The notes below the pieces were generated by a model. The model did no database searches, was not told where the DNA came from, and saw only the letters and a program-made list of their open reading frames with translations. Shown here one piece after another: positions 1 through 11,995 of a stretch of DNA of 64,000 bases (within the stretch, counting starts at the first letter, position 1; every line of letters starts with the position of its first letter). The stretch spans positions 65,294-129,293 of the forward strand of contig NMRB01001186.1 in the NCBI GenBank assembly GCA_002633025.1, given 5' to 3'. The DNA is from Notospermus geniculatus. Lineage: Eukaryota; Nemertea; Pilidiophora; Heteronemertea; Lineidae. The position numbers and the translations under genes were made by a program.

Positions 1-461
1 CAGGTGATTCTGGTGTAGCAGGGATCACATCACCCTGGAATCTAATCCAGTTTAAATGTTCAATGAGGGCTGAGGACAACATCGACATACAACAGCAGAG
101 TGTTGTGACCCGGACTTTCATTCCTAGGACTTTCCCCTCTGATACACCGACTGTACAAATTAAGTGAACGAAAACCGTCTGTTTACTTTTTCAATGCCTT
201 CAATGATTCATTACTCGACTCAACAACTCTCCAACAAGTGAGGAAATCTCAACCCTGGTAACAACTGAACATGTTTGTCTTTTGCCCTGAAAAAGCATTC
301 TGTTCTGTTGTTTTTGAAGGACTGAGACAACTCCAACACAATAGGCCTGCACGTACACACACCTTCATGAATCAAAACTGCCTGTTTACAAACTTCTTCA
401 GGGCTGCTGATGATGTGCTCCTTAACATCACAACAATCTCAACATGCACTGGCTGTGGGCC

Positions 462-693
462 TTAACCCGCTAACTGAGGAATTTTTTTTAGTTCTAATTT
501 TTTTCTTTAAAAAAAATTGCCACAAAAAGGCATTTGACACACAAGGTTCCAGGTGTGATATAACGTCCTACGCACTGTGACACGCCGTTTCCTTGCAAGG
601 CGTACTATTACGCGTTACGCAAGCAACGATCCTCTGGTGTTTCTGGGGATTCCAAGGATTCCATAATGACGTCCTACCCAGTTAACGGGTTAA
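462..693. mobile_element. piggyBac-like MITE with TTAA ends
   Basis: The ends are inverted copies (TTAACCCGCTAACTG on the left; the complement of CAGTTAACGGGTTAA on the right), and each ends in TTAA, the target-site duplication typical of piggyBac-type insertions. The 232-bp interior has no coding potential, so it is non-autonomous. Confidence 0.6.
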
Positions 694-754
694 AGTGTAT
701 GCAGGTCCCTATGAATACTTGATTGAAAACCATGAATTTTGTTTTTTCAGGGTC

Positions 755-760
755 TTTAAT
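755..760 (-). other. candidate polyadenylation signal of WDR6 (ATTAAA)
   Basis: ATTAAA on the minus strand about 145 bases after the WDR6 stop. It is the nearest canonical-type variant seen. The 3' UTR would then contain the 102-bp CCATCCT element at 800-901. Confidence 0.35.
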
Positions 761-799
761 GAAAGAATACTAGAGAAATGTTTTCACATGACATTTGAT

Positions 800-901
800 C
801 CATCCTGAGACTCAGGTCATTTCACTCGGCCATCGCCTCCCTTATGAAGAAGAGGGGCGACGTAGAAGATGCGTCTGAATGACCCTGTTTTGAGAGGATG
901 G
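800..901. mobile_element. short CCATCCT-ended repeat element, copy 1
   Basis: A 102-bp segment bounded by CCATCCT and AGGATGG, within the last-exon 3' UTR of WDR6. A deletion derivative in the opposite orientation lies at 63372-63456 and there has a clear target duplication, which defines the element ends used here. Confidence 0.6.
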
Positions 902-904
902 ACA

Positions 905-3900
905 TCATCTTGAATCTTTATGCTGCCCATACTGAAGAAGTTGAAGACCAGTTCCAGCCAACACCACACAATTATCATCCCTGAAATGGAAAATAACCAC
1001 AATTCTTCATGTGAGCCAGCTTCCCTAACATCACATCACAAGAACAAAACTACATTTACGGGTTTCAGAAATCACCGCGGCAGATTTTAACTCGCACAAA
1101 TGACACGATTTGTGTAGTGTTCAACCTACCCCAAAGTCCAATGATCACAGGCAGCAACATCAGCTACATCCACAAACTTCACTTCACAGATCTCGAGAGT
1201 CTGAAAACATAATTTAATTGAGTGTTATACAAAGAGTGAAAGGTTGGAACTTGGACGAGAATATTCTAAGAAATGTGTAAAACTAAAAGAATGTAGGCCT
1301 ACTGAATGAATCAGTGAAAAGTGTTGAACACTAGCACTGGAAGTGCAAAACAAACGTCTTATGACAACTATACAATACTCAAGATTTAAAAGAAATTTGC
1401 GTACTTCCTTTTCCAGTGACCAGTTCCAAATAATAGCTCTTTGATCTATAGAAACAGTCAGCAATTGCAGCCCTTTTAGGAAACAAATTCCAGTTATCTG
1501 AGCAGCATGAGCGAACAAATGACGAACTTGTCTCCCAGGAACTGCATCATTCGAATCTCTGATGGAGAATTCCGTCAGCACGAGTGCATTGTCATCGCCA
1601 CCGCTTGCCAAAAGATAGACATCAGCTGAAATTGAAATCCAAAATTGAGCACAAAAACAACACATAAAATGACAGTACCCGGTATAAGTAAAGTCGTCTC
1701 TGATATTTGCAGATTTTCGACCCCAACCAGGGTCTTCCTCAGGCATTTTCTTGTCGAGATCCCAAAAGTGAAGCTTCTGGGATCTTCACTTCTGGGATCT
1801 CTACTAGAAAGTGCCCGAGGAAGACCCCGGTTGGGGACAAAAGTTAGCTAAATTGAAAGATAGGAATAGTATCTTCGGATTGTAGATCTTCGACTGGATA
1901 ACTTTTGCTTCAGAACTGAAAAAACAAACTTACTCTCAATTTTCTTGACAGCGATGGCATTCACTCCTGACTGGTGGGCAGGAATGACACAGGATGGCTC
2001 TTGAAAGACATCACATTTGGGAGCACCACAACCAGCTGAAAACACCATGTCACTTGTTTCCAATTCATGTTCCTCATGAGTACTAGAAGTCTTCTCTGTT
2101 CGTTTATCACATTCAGATAACACAGCATTTGTGACATTCCAGAATGCTATCTTTCTATCTGTTCCAGCAGACAATATAAAGACCTGAGGAGATGGACCTT
2201 CAACAATCAAATGTCTGACACAGAGCAGGCAGTGGTCATGGTAACCAGTTTCACCTAGAAGTCGGAACTTCTTCGAATTTTCACAAAATGTGAAGAGCCT
2301 TAGAAATCCATCAGAGCAGGCTGCAGCAACAAAATGAGTCCTGCCATCAAATTTCTGATTGACTTCCGTGGCTCTGAAACTTGTCAGAGCCATAAAACGT
2401 GTTTCCAGGCTGGGGTCATATTCGAAGACTTTCCAAGGTTTGCGGGCTTTCCTGCTTTTGTATTGCAGCATGTGAGCAGACAGGAGTTCATGGTTGCATG
2501 TGACTGACTTTGGTACCTCAGAAATGAAATCTTGAACACAAGTAAATGCACCATCAAATTCAAAATCTGTACTTTTCTGACTTTTACAACTTTCACATGT
2601 ACCACAGTTTGAGTTTTGTTCCGCATACGGAGAAAATTTCACCGTCAACTGCCATACTTTCAGTTGTGCCCTTCCACCACCAGAAAAGAGAATGTAAACA
2701 AAGTCGTTAACGTCGTCACTCGATGTTGGAGATGAGAGACTGAGACATCGAACACTGGAGAGATGTCCCTGTAACATCTTCAGAGGCTGAATTGACATAT
2801 CCCCTTGTTTGTTATCTGGTGATGCGTCAAGGAATGAATCTTTGATACAGCGCAGGAAAATTCCTCCAGTATTTGTGTTAACAGATTTTTTCCATAAGAG
2901 CCAACGCCATAGCATTATTGCCGTGGTAAGTACGGAAGAGGCCACCTCAGGGTACTCATGCTCCGCACTTGGATGGGGTCTTTTACTTGCCCTTGTAAAG
3001 GCACAAGGCACCAAGCCATACTGTCCCATGCGATGGACTGAAGATCCAGGGATGATTAATCCCATATATGGCCCGGGATTCGAACCCGGGACCTGCCGCT
3101 TGCTAAGCCGATGTGATAACCACTTGGCTATCAGGCTCCTCCAGCTGTCATGGCCATTTTGACAGGTATCAAATTTCTTAGGCCCAAACCAAAAGGATAC
3201 GTCTCACTGCTATGATATTGACATAGGTGTCTTCACTGCTTGTGCAGAACACATGGATGTTTCCTTGCGTTGTGATGTGCTTTACGTCGGTCAGTTCTCT
3301 TCCATGCAATGGAGGCTGAAAAGGACAATTTACTCAGTATGACCAAATTGGATCAGCTCCGAGGGTGACTTGGTTGATTTGTAATCACACCTAGAGTCAA
3401 AATCTAAAACAACAAAGCCAACCTGGATAATCTGTTGATTAGACTGTATCTCCCCCTGGTGTATGACAATGCTTCCTCTCTTGGTGTAGACAAAAACAGC
3501 TTGGTTGTCATAGAAACTGAAATCCCAGTCTCGATGTCCTCCCCCACATTCAATCTCCAGCAGTTTCTGATTCGTGTTCAGACTCCAGAGTTCAAAGTTC
3601 ACCTGAAATGAGAAAGATAACACGATGGAAAACACTGTTACCTGTCAGCTCTGAGATTGATCCCCATTTACTTCTCAAGCCAAGCAGAAAGCAGCATGGT
3701 CCAGTAGGGAACAGGACATTCCAAATTAAAGAATCTACAATGACCATGCATTTTCCTTACAGTGTGAAAACCAAGGGCGTAGGTCTCCTCATCTGTGAAG
3801 TGTAGTCTACAGAGCCACTCGAAGCCTTTGGCAACCTGGAAGGGTGAGAAAGGTGCAGTTGAAAAAGTGACGTATCGAGGACCACACTGCTTGGCGGACA

Positions 3901-6900
3901 ATTTGCCCTTTGGGCAATAAGCCTCAAACAGTTTCTTGTCAAATTCAATTTCAGTGATCTTTGTGAGGAAGGCATCCTTCAGTTTCACAGAGCTCTTGGC
4001 ATGGAGCACTTTGTACCTTGTTTCCATTGAGCAGCTTCAGCTGTCCATCCTCCAAACTGTACTGGACGTATCTACCATCTCTACCACAACTGTATACATG
4101 GTCGTCATGGAAACAAACATGGCTGACACCAGACTTTCCATGAACTTTGAGGAATGTGTTGCATGGAGACGAGGATGAGTCTGAGAGATCAAAGACGTGG
4201 ACTGTTCCACCACGATCACTGCAGACGAGGAGATCCTCTCCGTGAAGAAGTATGGCACTTGTCACCCATCGTTGTTTGCAGTATGGCAGAGTGAAATCGT
4301 GAAGGAGTTTGCGCACAGCCATGACACCATCTTCTCTTAATACTTCATACAACGTCTAAAAGTTGAAAACATACTTCATGAAACTGAAAACTTGTGTTAG
4401 AATCATTGGTTGGTTTTCTATCATTAGATGGCGCTGCGACCGTATCAACTTTTCCACTGTGGTGTTGTACAGAACGTCAACGATCACACTACCACGACGT
4501 TGTGGCTTCATGCTCGCACCTCGTATTGCCACGGAGATGACGTCCTGAAGACAATGAAAAGGCCTGATACGGTTGCAGCGACATCTTTGCTTGGAGAAGT
4601 GGCGATAGCCTCATTACTAGTCATTTTCAGTACAGTGACAGTCTTTATCAACAAGACATCATCCTTCAGTAGATAAAAGTACATGAACTTACAATTTGTC
4701 CATTGGGTCCCGAGACAAGCAGACTGCTACTCTCACAGCCTTCATCCAACCAATGTATGCTGTGTATCTTCCCTTCAAAGACTTTCACATCAACGACATC
4801 ACCATCACCTGGAGAAAAACACATGTACCTCTCTCAATGGACACCTCTCTTTTATGGACACCTAATTTCTAAGTTCTAGATTCTAAATTCAGAAAAGGTC
4901 CTTACCTAAATGCACTACTTTCATGAGACCTTGGATACTCCCCAGTACAGCATACTTCCTAACGAGACTAAGAGACAGTACGCTGTAGGATCGGTAGTCT
5001 TGATCAATTAGAAGCGTTCTCCAAGTATTCGTGTCAATCGAAAACTGCAGCAAGTAGCCTTCATTGGTCAAGATAAGGAGGGCTCGCAGATCCAGAAGGG
5101 CAACATTTCTGGGGTAATCCTCCTCTAGCTGCAATCGGTGAAATGTACAGGGTGTCAAAGTTAGCAAGACCTTGTCCATTTCTGTTTTGCACCAAACATA
5201 AGTTGATAAATTTTCCTCGGCATCAACTTGAACTCATTCTTTCATATTACGTGATATCTGCTCTTATTGCTAAGCAACATCCTTGCAACCAGCTCATGTA
5301 CATGACAAGAAGGGTCACAAGGAAACCAGGCCACTATCTCGTTAAAAGGTACATGAATAATTTGGAGTTTACATGCAATGAGGAACTGGGTTGATAATCC
5401 ATGATTAACTTGCCATATTAGGAGGTAGTTGAAGGGTCTTGGATATGAAGTCTTCAGTGACTTCTTTTGTCTTCAAATCCCACAGTCTCACACTACAATC
5501 TCCACCACCAGTTGCCTGAAACAACAAAAATGATGGAAACTGCAAACACCAAACTTTATGACTTCATTATAATCTTCAACTGAGCTACCTTATCGACTAG
5601 TGTTCCTGTCTTTTTACTCACAATGACAGCTTGAGATGGATGGGCTCCCAGACTCCAGATGCTTTTCCCACGGTGACCTTTGAACCTCTGCATGACCTGT
5701 CCTGTGTAATCCCAGACACATGTCGTGGAATCCTAGAAAAGGGGTAAAATTGCATCTTAGTTTGCATTTACCGGTGGAACTCTAACTGTGGCACTAATTG
5801 CAGTCCATAATGTCAGTTTGTTTCTTCATTTCCACGGACACACAACCTCCATTAGCCTTACCTCGCCAATTGTGATGAAAGATTTATCCAGAAGGCGCAC
5901 ATCCCAAACTCTTGCAGTGTGGCCATACAAACGGTGCAACTTGGTAAATTTCACTCCCTTCCAATCTAGCAGCTTCAATTCTTCAGCGTCATTGGATTTG
6001 TCCAATCTCCACAGCTGAAGACTCCGGTCGTCTGATACAGAGCAGAGACATTGGAGAAGTGGGTGGTAGTCTATTGAGAATATCACTCCCTGAAAATTAA
6101 GCAAATTTTGGTCACTAAGATCTGTTCCCCTGACATACTTTTCAATGTTCCCAGCACCACTTTGATTGGTGGACATCAACTTGGACCCAAATTCTTACCT
6201 GATGTCCCTCAAGTCGGTGTAGAACTCGGGAAAGTCCATCCTTCTTCTTACCACAGACAGCCCAGATCACCACTTGGTTGAAGACGGTTCCAGCAGCCAA
6301 TGCCAGATCTTCCCAGGTGGTACCAATGAATTTAGCGCAATACCTATCAGTTGCTAAGGAAACGGAACCCAGGCTGCCCCAATGGAGGAAAATTTCAAGG
6401 ATAGTGACAGCCCAAAGTCTTGTCGGAAACCAAAACCAACTCAGAAAGTCTATGTTACTAGGGGAAAGGATACAGAATGCATATCTCTTCACACTGGACT
6501 CTGTGCAATACGACCCTCTCTCTCCAATCATATAGCTCTACGCTGTTGTGGCCCAAAGAAACTGCAAGTGTTGACCTGGTCTTGGTGCCGTAACCAACCC
6601 AGGCTACATCCCAGATCCAGTCTTTAAATACAGCAGGCTCTTGAAGCAAGTGTAAGCTAAAAGAAAGACAAGAATAAGACTCAAAGGATCTTCCACCTTT
6701 TTAATCACAAGTTGCTCTAAAGATTGCAAGTGGATCACTTCCCCTCACCTCGATGTGCCTTTGTCAAATGTGACAATTCTGATCGACTTCTGACCAAATA
6801 CACAGAATTTGATCGAAGCATCTGTCACAGCTCCAGGCCTGATTCCGTGGATTCTTGAACTTGGTAAGCATTTCGAGCAGGCAACCCAATTCTTCGTCTC

Positions 6901-7229
6901 CAAACTGAACACATGAATGCAAGGGCCAACACCTGAAAAGGAACAATTTTAATACAGGTTTATCCCCTCAATTATAAAGTCTGTCCCCTTGATTTATAAT
7001 CTGCAATAGACTTCACCAACAACTGGTTACGATCATGATGATGGACTTTTAACAGTACCGTACCAGGTAGGCCTACTGGTGGCTGGTACCAGTAACTGTG
7101 TGTAGGTTCTGTAGCCTACCACTATTTGAGTAATACCCACTGACAATGCTCCATTGACATACCAGCAAAGAGATGGTTTTCCGTGAACTCCAATGATGTC
7201 ACTGGACCAATAAGAGGCTGCGTCTCCAT
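905..7229 (-). CDS. WDR6: WDR6, WD-repeat regulator of tRNA 2'-O-methylation (17 exons)
   Basis: WD40-repeat protein that in other eukaryotes partners the FTSJ1/Trm7 methyltransferase for 2'-O-methylation of the tRNA wobble base. Coding exons, in order: 7229-7163, 6932-6749, 6656-6474, 6343-6199, 6089-5862, 5732-5622, 5515-5414, 5128-4906, 4808-4693, 4355-4017, 3835-3761, 3602-3423, 3315-3208, 2786-1934, 1625-1405, 1200-1130, 980-905. They sum to 3282 bases, which is 1093 residues plus stop and close to the human protein (about 1121). Recognisable blocks are DWIWDVAW, LGHNSVELYD, SVSDDRSLQLW, YGHTARVWDV, CKQRWVTSA, CGGGHRDW, VAAACSDGFLRLF and SIDQRAIIWNW. All introns are GT-AG except the one after 5414, which starts with GC. 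The start ATG at 7229 is followed by METQPLIGPVTSLEF, matching the family N-terminus. The acceptor at 2786 is the least certain boundary. Head to head with GANAB. Confidence 0.95.
1713..1843. repeat. foldback repeat in a WDR6 intron
   Basis: Imperfect inverted repeat with arms of about 55 bases (CGACCCCAACCAGGGTCTTC on the left; its near-complement GAAGACCCCGGTTGGGG on the right). A nested hairpin of repeated CTTCTGGGATC words sits in the middle. It lies between WDR6 exons 14 and 15. Confidence 0.65.
2900..3145 (-). mobile_element. tRNA-derived SINE in a WDR6 intron
   Basis: On the minus strand a tRNA-like head carries a type-2 promoter: A box TAGCCAAGTGG and B box GGTTCGAATCC, with a 5-base stem around the B-box loop. 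No complementary acceptor stem follows, so this is not a functional tRNA. A non-tRNA body of about 160 bases continues into the WDR6 intron between exons 13 and 14. The 5' boundary is approximate. Confidence 0.6.
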
Positions 7230-7460
7230 CCTCGTCACTTTTCCAAGAAGCTACAACAACACATGAGCGCAGATTTTCAAGCAGCGATATGAACTGAAAC
7301 AGAATGATCCACTGGAGTGGAAGAAGTACCGGTACGGTATCTTTTTTATGACTACTGGTAGGCTATATCTTTTAGCACAGAAAGGCATTAGGGACATGGG
7401 TCTCTCTCCCACTAGATTTCCCCATCCTGTGCTGCCGCCGCCCCAGATGCACTCACTCGT

Positions 7461-7867
7461 GCCAGGCCTTGTGTTCTGAGGCGAGTGAAAAACTGCTCGC
7501 CTGAGAACAATAGACTTTTCTATTGTTCTGAGGCGAGCACATTTTGGTTCCCTCAGTCACCGCTAGGTTGAAAGGTGACTTCGGTAGCGGCCGCCATCTT
7601 CGGGGCGAATTTTTCGCCCCGATGCTATTTTTAGACACGACTGACCTGATTAGAATGGGGAATCCCAAACAAACCCACGTGTTCAGAAAATGTCAACATG
7701 GCCGATTGGCAGGATGTCAGACATGTGACAAGGGAATCCCCAAATTATGATAATGAGTCTCAACAAAATGGCGGTAGCTACCGAAGTCACCTTTCAACCT
7801 AGCGGTGACTGAGGGAACCAAAATGAGGCGAGCAGTTTTTCACTCGCCTCAAAACACAAGGCCTGGC
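7461..7867. mobile_element. long-TIR foldback element (MITE)
   Basis: About 90-base terminal inverted repeats. The left begins GCCAGGCCTTGTGTT and includes GGTTCCCTCAGTCACCGCTA; the right is the complement and ends AACACAAGGCCTGGC. A nested perfect hairpin, AGAACAATAG-ACTTTT-CTATTGTTCT, interrupts the left arm. The 407-bp element has no coding potential and sits in the shared WDR6/GANAB upstream region. Confidence 0.75.
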
Positions 7868-8037
7868 GCGCTGTTCTAATTGTGCTAAATTCCTTTACCT
7901 CGCGGCCAGGAATTGGCAGGAAGGGCTTTATGCGGGGCGAATTTTTGGGCAGGGCGCGGGGAAAGACGTTTCAAAGGGCTTTTTGCGGGACACATGGACC
8001 ACACTAGGCAGGGGAGGGCTTAGGAGCTGGNAGCTGA

Positions 8038-8202
8038 CGGCGCCGTAGTCCGAACACTGCCTCCTGTTGCTCATTTGCAGAACTGACGGCCGCAACATAG
8101 CGTCCAGCAGATTCTAAAAACGCACTGGCTATTCGTACCGTCACGGTGCAAATAACTTCTAAAAATAGCAATACGAGTCAGACGTTCGGACTAACGGCGC
8201 CG
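8038..8202. repeat. short inverted-repeat element
   Basis: GGCGCCGTAGTCCGAAC on the left is matched by its complement GTTCGGACTAACGGCGCC on the right with one base inserted. Probably a small MITE, beginning just after the ambiguous base near 8031. Confidence 0.4.
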
Positions 8203-9026
8203 GTTTCCGATAATGCTACCTCTTGGCACTAGATGGCAGCAGCTGACGGTGCGCTTGAAACCACTCTCCACACAAGAGTTTTCGCTGCATGGAGATTGCG
8301 CCGGCGGATCACCGTACGATTCTGCCACCTTTCTTTAGCTTCTGGTAGTTCAGCGCAGTCCATCCATGTAGTCGTGGCGAATTGTATGGAGAATGCACAC
8401 ATCGGCCTTTGCTTTGAAAAAGTTCTAGAAGTAGAACTTCGCTGACCCTTCAGTATTATGACGATACGCAAGTTGTATGCGACACAGGTATTTCTAATCT
8501 TTAGAAATTATTAATAAAGTCTTTTATAGGCCTATCGGATATTTTACTGTTATAAAAAGTGAAGTGAAAGGTGAAGCCAGTTCAGCATGTTCATGTCGTG
8601 TTCACGAGAGAAATGCGTGCATCACTGCAATGCATGCTGTGCATCGCAGTGCAGTGGGCCTGTATTGTGTGTTCTTTATCTGTTTATCACATGTACTCCG
8701 TGTGCATAATAGAGGGGCACTGCTGCATGCTGTAAGCCTACGTATAGGACCTGTGCCGAGTGAGAAGCCTAATCGATGTCAGTTTGCTGTGTGATGTTTG
8801 CAACTGCAGCTGTTTGACAGTTTGTTAGTGTTGTTTTACAGTTAGGCCTAAGCCCTAGGCCCACACCACAAACAAAGACTTGTCAAAGTCACAACCCAAT
8901 GCCGTGGATGGCTCGCTCGGGTAGCCAGTACGGCGGTAGGCTATGTATGACTATGACGAGGCTACGTACGTTAAATAGGCCTTTGACTATGTATTCATAA
9001 GTTCATTTACTTACTTTTCATTTCAG

Positions 9027-11823
9027 ATGGCGCTGTGCTGGATACAGTTCCAATGCCTGACAGCAGTGCTGCTGCTCTTTATCGCTGGTGTCTCTGTAGC
9101 AGTTGATCGAGGAAACTTCAAGACATGTGACCAGAGTGGTTTCTGCAAACGTCACCGCAATATGCAGCCAGGGAATTCAGTTTATGAGGCGTTGGTTGAC
9201 ACACTTGACATCAAAGAAGCACTGGCCTGAAAATGACACTATTGAATACAAAAGACAATGTCAAATTCCAGCTGGAGGTGACAGGAATTGCAGGTGGAAT
9301 GATACGAATGAGGATAACAGAACTTGAGCCCCTCCGACCGAGATACGAACCCCCAATGGGAGATGTCTTGGTGAAGGAGCCAGTATTGGCTGGCATCACT
9401 GTGGAAAAGAACTCTGACCAGGTTTTGGTCGGCTACTTGGATTATCAACTTGTCATAAATGCCAAACCTTTCAGGCTTGACATTATTGAGAGCAATACAG
9501 TAATACTCAGTGTCAACTCTAAGGGTCTGATGAAATATGAACACACTAGGGAAAAGGGCCAACCTGAGGAGAAGAAGGAGACAGAGGAGGAGGGTGGAGA
9601 ACAGAAAGAAGTAGAAGAACCCCCTAAAGAAGAAGAAGCGAAACCTGCAGAGGAACCTGACATGTGGGAAGAGAATTTCAAGGGTCACGCAGATAGCAAA
9701 CCCCATGGCCCAACTTCTGTTGGTATGGACTTTGCTTTCCCTGCGTTTGAACATGTATATGGTATCCCAGAGCATGCAGATTCTTTTGCTCTTAAGTCCA
9801 CAAAGGGTGGTGATCCTTATCGTTTGTATAACCTCGACGTCTTTGAGTATGAGCTTTACAACCCGATGGCACTGTACGGTTCGGTGCCACTTATGCTGGC
9901 GCATAATACTGAGAGAACAGTTGGCTTGTTCTGGTTGAATGCTGCAGAGACTTGGATTGATATAAGTAACAGCAAAGCTGACAAACCATTGTTTAGTAAA
10001 GTTGTTGACTTTGTCAAGGGAGACAGCGAGTTGCCGCAGGTGGATACTCACTGGTTTTCTGAAAGTGGGATCATTGATGTCTTCTTCTTGTTGGGTCCAC
10101 ACCCAGATTCAGTATTTCATCAGTATGGGACTCTGACTGGAACCACACCCTTGCCGCCACTTTTTGCCATTGCATATCACCAGAGTAGATGGAACTACAA
10201 TGATGAAGACGACATTAGGAGAGTTGATGCTCAGTATGATGAAAATGATATTCCCCTTGATGCACTTTGGTTGGATATCGAACACACCGATGGGAAACGA
10301 TACTTCACATGGGACAAGACAAAGTTTCCTCATCCAGATGAAATGATCAGGAACATTTCCAAGAAAGGGCGCAAGATGGTGACAATCATTGACCCTCATA
10401 TCAAGAGGGATGACGGCTGGGAGTTGCACAAAGAGGCCCAGAGCAAGGCCCTTTACGTAAAGAACAAGGATGGGAATGAGTACGACGGATGGTGTTGGCC
10501 TGGTTCTTCCAGTTATCTTGATTTCATAGACCCATCTGTGCGCAGCTGGTGGGCGGAACGATTCGACCCATCAAAGTATGAAGGGTCTAATTTCCACCTA
10601 CATACTTGGAATGATATGAATGAACCGTCTGTTTTCAATGGACCTGAAGTGACCATGTACAAGGACAATTTGCATTTTGGTGGGTGGGAGCATCGTGATG
10701 TACACAACATCTTTGGTATGTATGTGCAAATGGCAAGTGCACAGGGTCTCATACAGCGATCAGGGAATAATGAGCGTCCGTTTGTTCTGTCTAGAGCGAT
10801 ATTTGCAGGATCACAGAGATGGGGCGCCATCTGGACTGGCGATAACACCGCAGAGTGGTCACACCTAAAGATCTCAATCCCCATGATCCTCTCGTTGAGC
10901 GTCGCCGGTATTACCTTTTCTGGCGCAGATGTTGGAGGCTTCTTCAGAAATCCTGAAAACGAACTTCTGACAAGATGGTATCAGGCAGCGGCCTATCAGC
11001 CTTTTTTCCGTGCCCACGCTCATTTGGACACCCGTCGCCGAGAGCCATGGTTACTGCCTAAAGAGAACATGCTGGTTGTACGAGCAGCAATCCGAGCTAG
11101 ATACTCCCTGCTGCCATTCTGGTACACGCTTTTCTACCAGGGAGAAAAGTCAGGTAATCCTGTGATGAGACCTATGTGGGCTGTCTTCCCCAAAGATCCT
11201 GCCACTTTTGCCATAGATGATGAGTACATGCTCGGTAATGCTCTCTTGGTCCATCCAGTTACTGAACCTGGTGTTACATCGGTCTCGGCGTACTTTCCTG
11301 AGGGGATATGGTATGATGTTGATAATTTTAAGAGAATCGTCGGGCCGAAGTCGGAAACAATTCCAGTCACTCTAAGTAAGATCCCAGTATACCAACGAGG
11401 TGGATCTGTTATTCCTCGCAAGGAAAGAATCCGTCGGGCTGCCAATTTAGGTCGCTATGATCCTTACACTCTCATAGTCTGCCTTGACAAGGACGGCAAG
11501 GCAAACGGAGATGTTTATATTGATGATTACCATACATTCCGTTATAAAAAGAGGGATGAGTTTATCTACCGGGCATTTGTATATGGGGATAATAAGTTAG
11601 AGAGTAAGAACATTGATATGAATGGTAAATATACCACCAAGTCCACTGTGGAGAGAGTTGTGATTGCTGGTGTTAAGAAGAAACCCACGAAAATTGAAGT
11701 ATCGGGTCTTTTTTACAAGAGAAGAGCTATTTAGATTTCTCTTTCTCTGATGAGAGCTTTGTGCTAGTCATTAGATTGCCTAATGTCAACATTGGAGATG
11801 ATTGGACCATTGAATTACTATAA
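9027..11823 (+). CDS. GANAB: GANAB, glucosidase II alpha subunit (GH31), single coding exon with two apparent frameshifts
   Basis: ER enzyme that trims glucose from N-glycans together with the beta subunit PRKCSH. The start at 9027 gives a signal peptide (LTAVLLLFIAGVSVA) followed by DRGNFKTCDQSGFCKRHR, a conserved mature N-terminus. The GH31 nucleophile motif WNDMNEPS is encoded at about 10607-10630 and the acid/base motif WTGDNTAEW at about 10832-10858. An acidic Glu/Lys-rich linker precedes the catalytic part, as in the family. The frame opened at 9027 stops at 9230; the rest continues in another frame from about 9206-9233. A second shift lies at the T run 11708-11714: the expected C-terminus (ESFVLVIRLPNVNIGDDWTI) is read in the third frame, ending at 11823. 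Both behave as one missing base. The total would be about 930 residues, the usual length. No introns interrupt the coding region. Confidence 0.93.
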
Positions 11824-11883
11824 AGACCACCTACCTGTAGTACACCTGGTTTAAGTCACCCCCAGTAAACAGTGAAGGTCGTT

Positions 11884-11995
11884 TTCATAAAGGTTGTTTA
11901 AGACTTAGACGCATGTAACTTCACTAATTTGCACACACTTCCACCATGCATTTGACGAAGTTACATGCATCTAAGTTTTAAACACCCTTTATGAA
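11884..11995. mobile_element. palindromic MITE downstream of GANAB
   Basis: Arms of about 39 bases (TTCATAAAGGTTGTTTAAG on the left; the complementary TTTTAAACACCCTTTATGAA on the right) around a loop of about 34 bases. It lies about 60 bases past the GANAB stop, in the 3' UTR. Confidence 0.65.

Larger units (their letters stand above)
7230..9026. other. WDR6/GANAB divergent intergenic region
   Basis: About 1.8 kb separates the two start codons, so both promoters must lie here. A strong pyrimidine tract and CAG stand directly before the GANAB ATG (acceptor TTCATTTCAG ending at 9026), showing that GANAB has a 5' UTR intron; its upstream non-coding exon was not located. The region contains the foldback element at 7461-7867, a shorter inverted repeat at 8038-8202 and a single ambiguous base near 8031. 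Confidence 0.7.

Noticed and set aside
3070-3145. tRNA gene on the minus strand
   Set aside because: A and B boxes are present, but no acceptor stem pairs across the ends and a non-tRNA body follows, so it is called a SINE.
3668-4027. 119-codon ORF that could be read as a WDR6 insertion or frameshift
   Set aside because: A donor (AAG|GTACAA, exon end 4017) and a strong acceptor (CTTCCAG before 3835) remove it as an intron, and the spliced protein then aligns with the family without a gap.
4420-4546. Open segment with acceptor-like start inside WDR6
   Set aside because: Joining the exon ending at 4693 directly to the one starting at 4355 gives the expected family sequence (SGPNGQI-TLYEV) and keeps the frame; the segment would add an unmatched insertion.
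9239-10102. 287-codon minus-strand ORF opposite GANAB
   Set aside because: Shadow of the strongly constrained GANAB coding strand; no family match.
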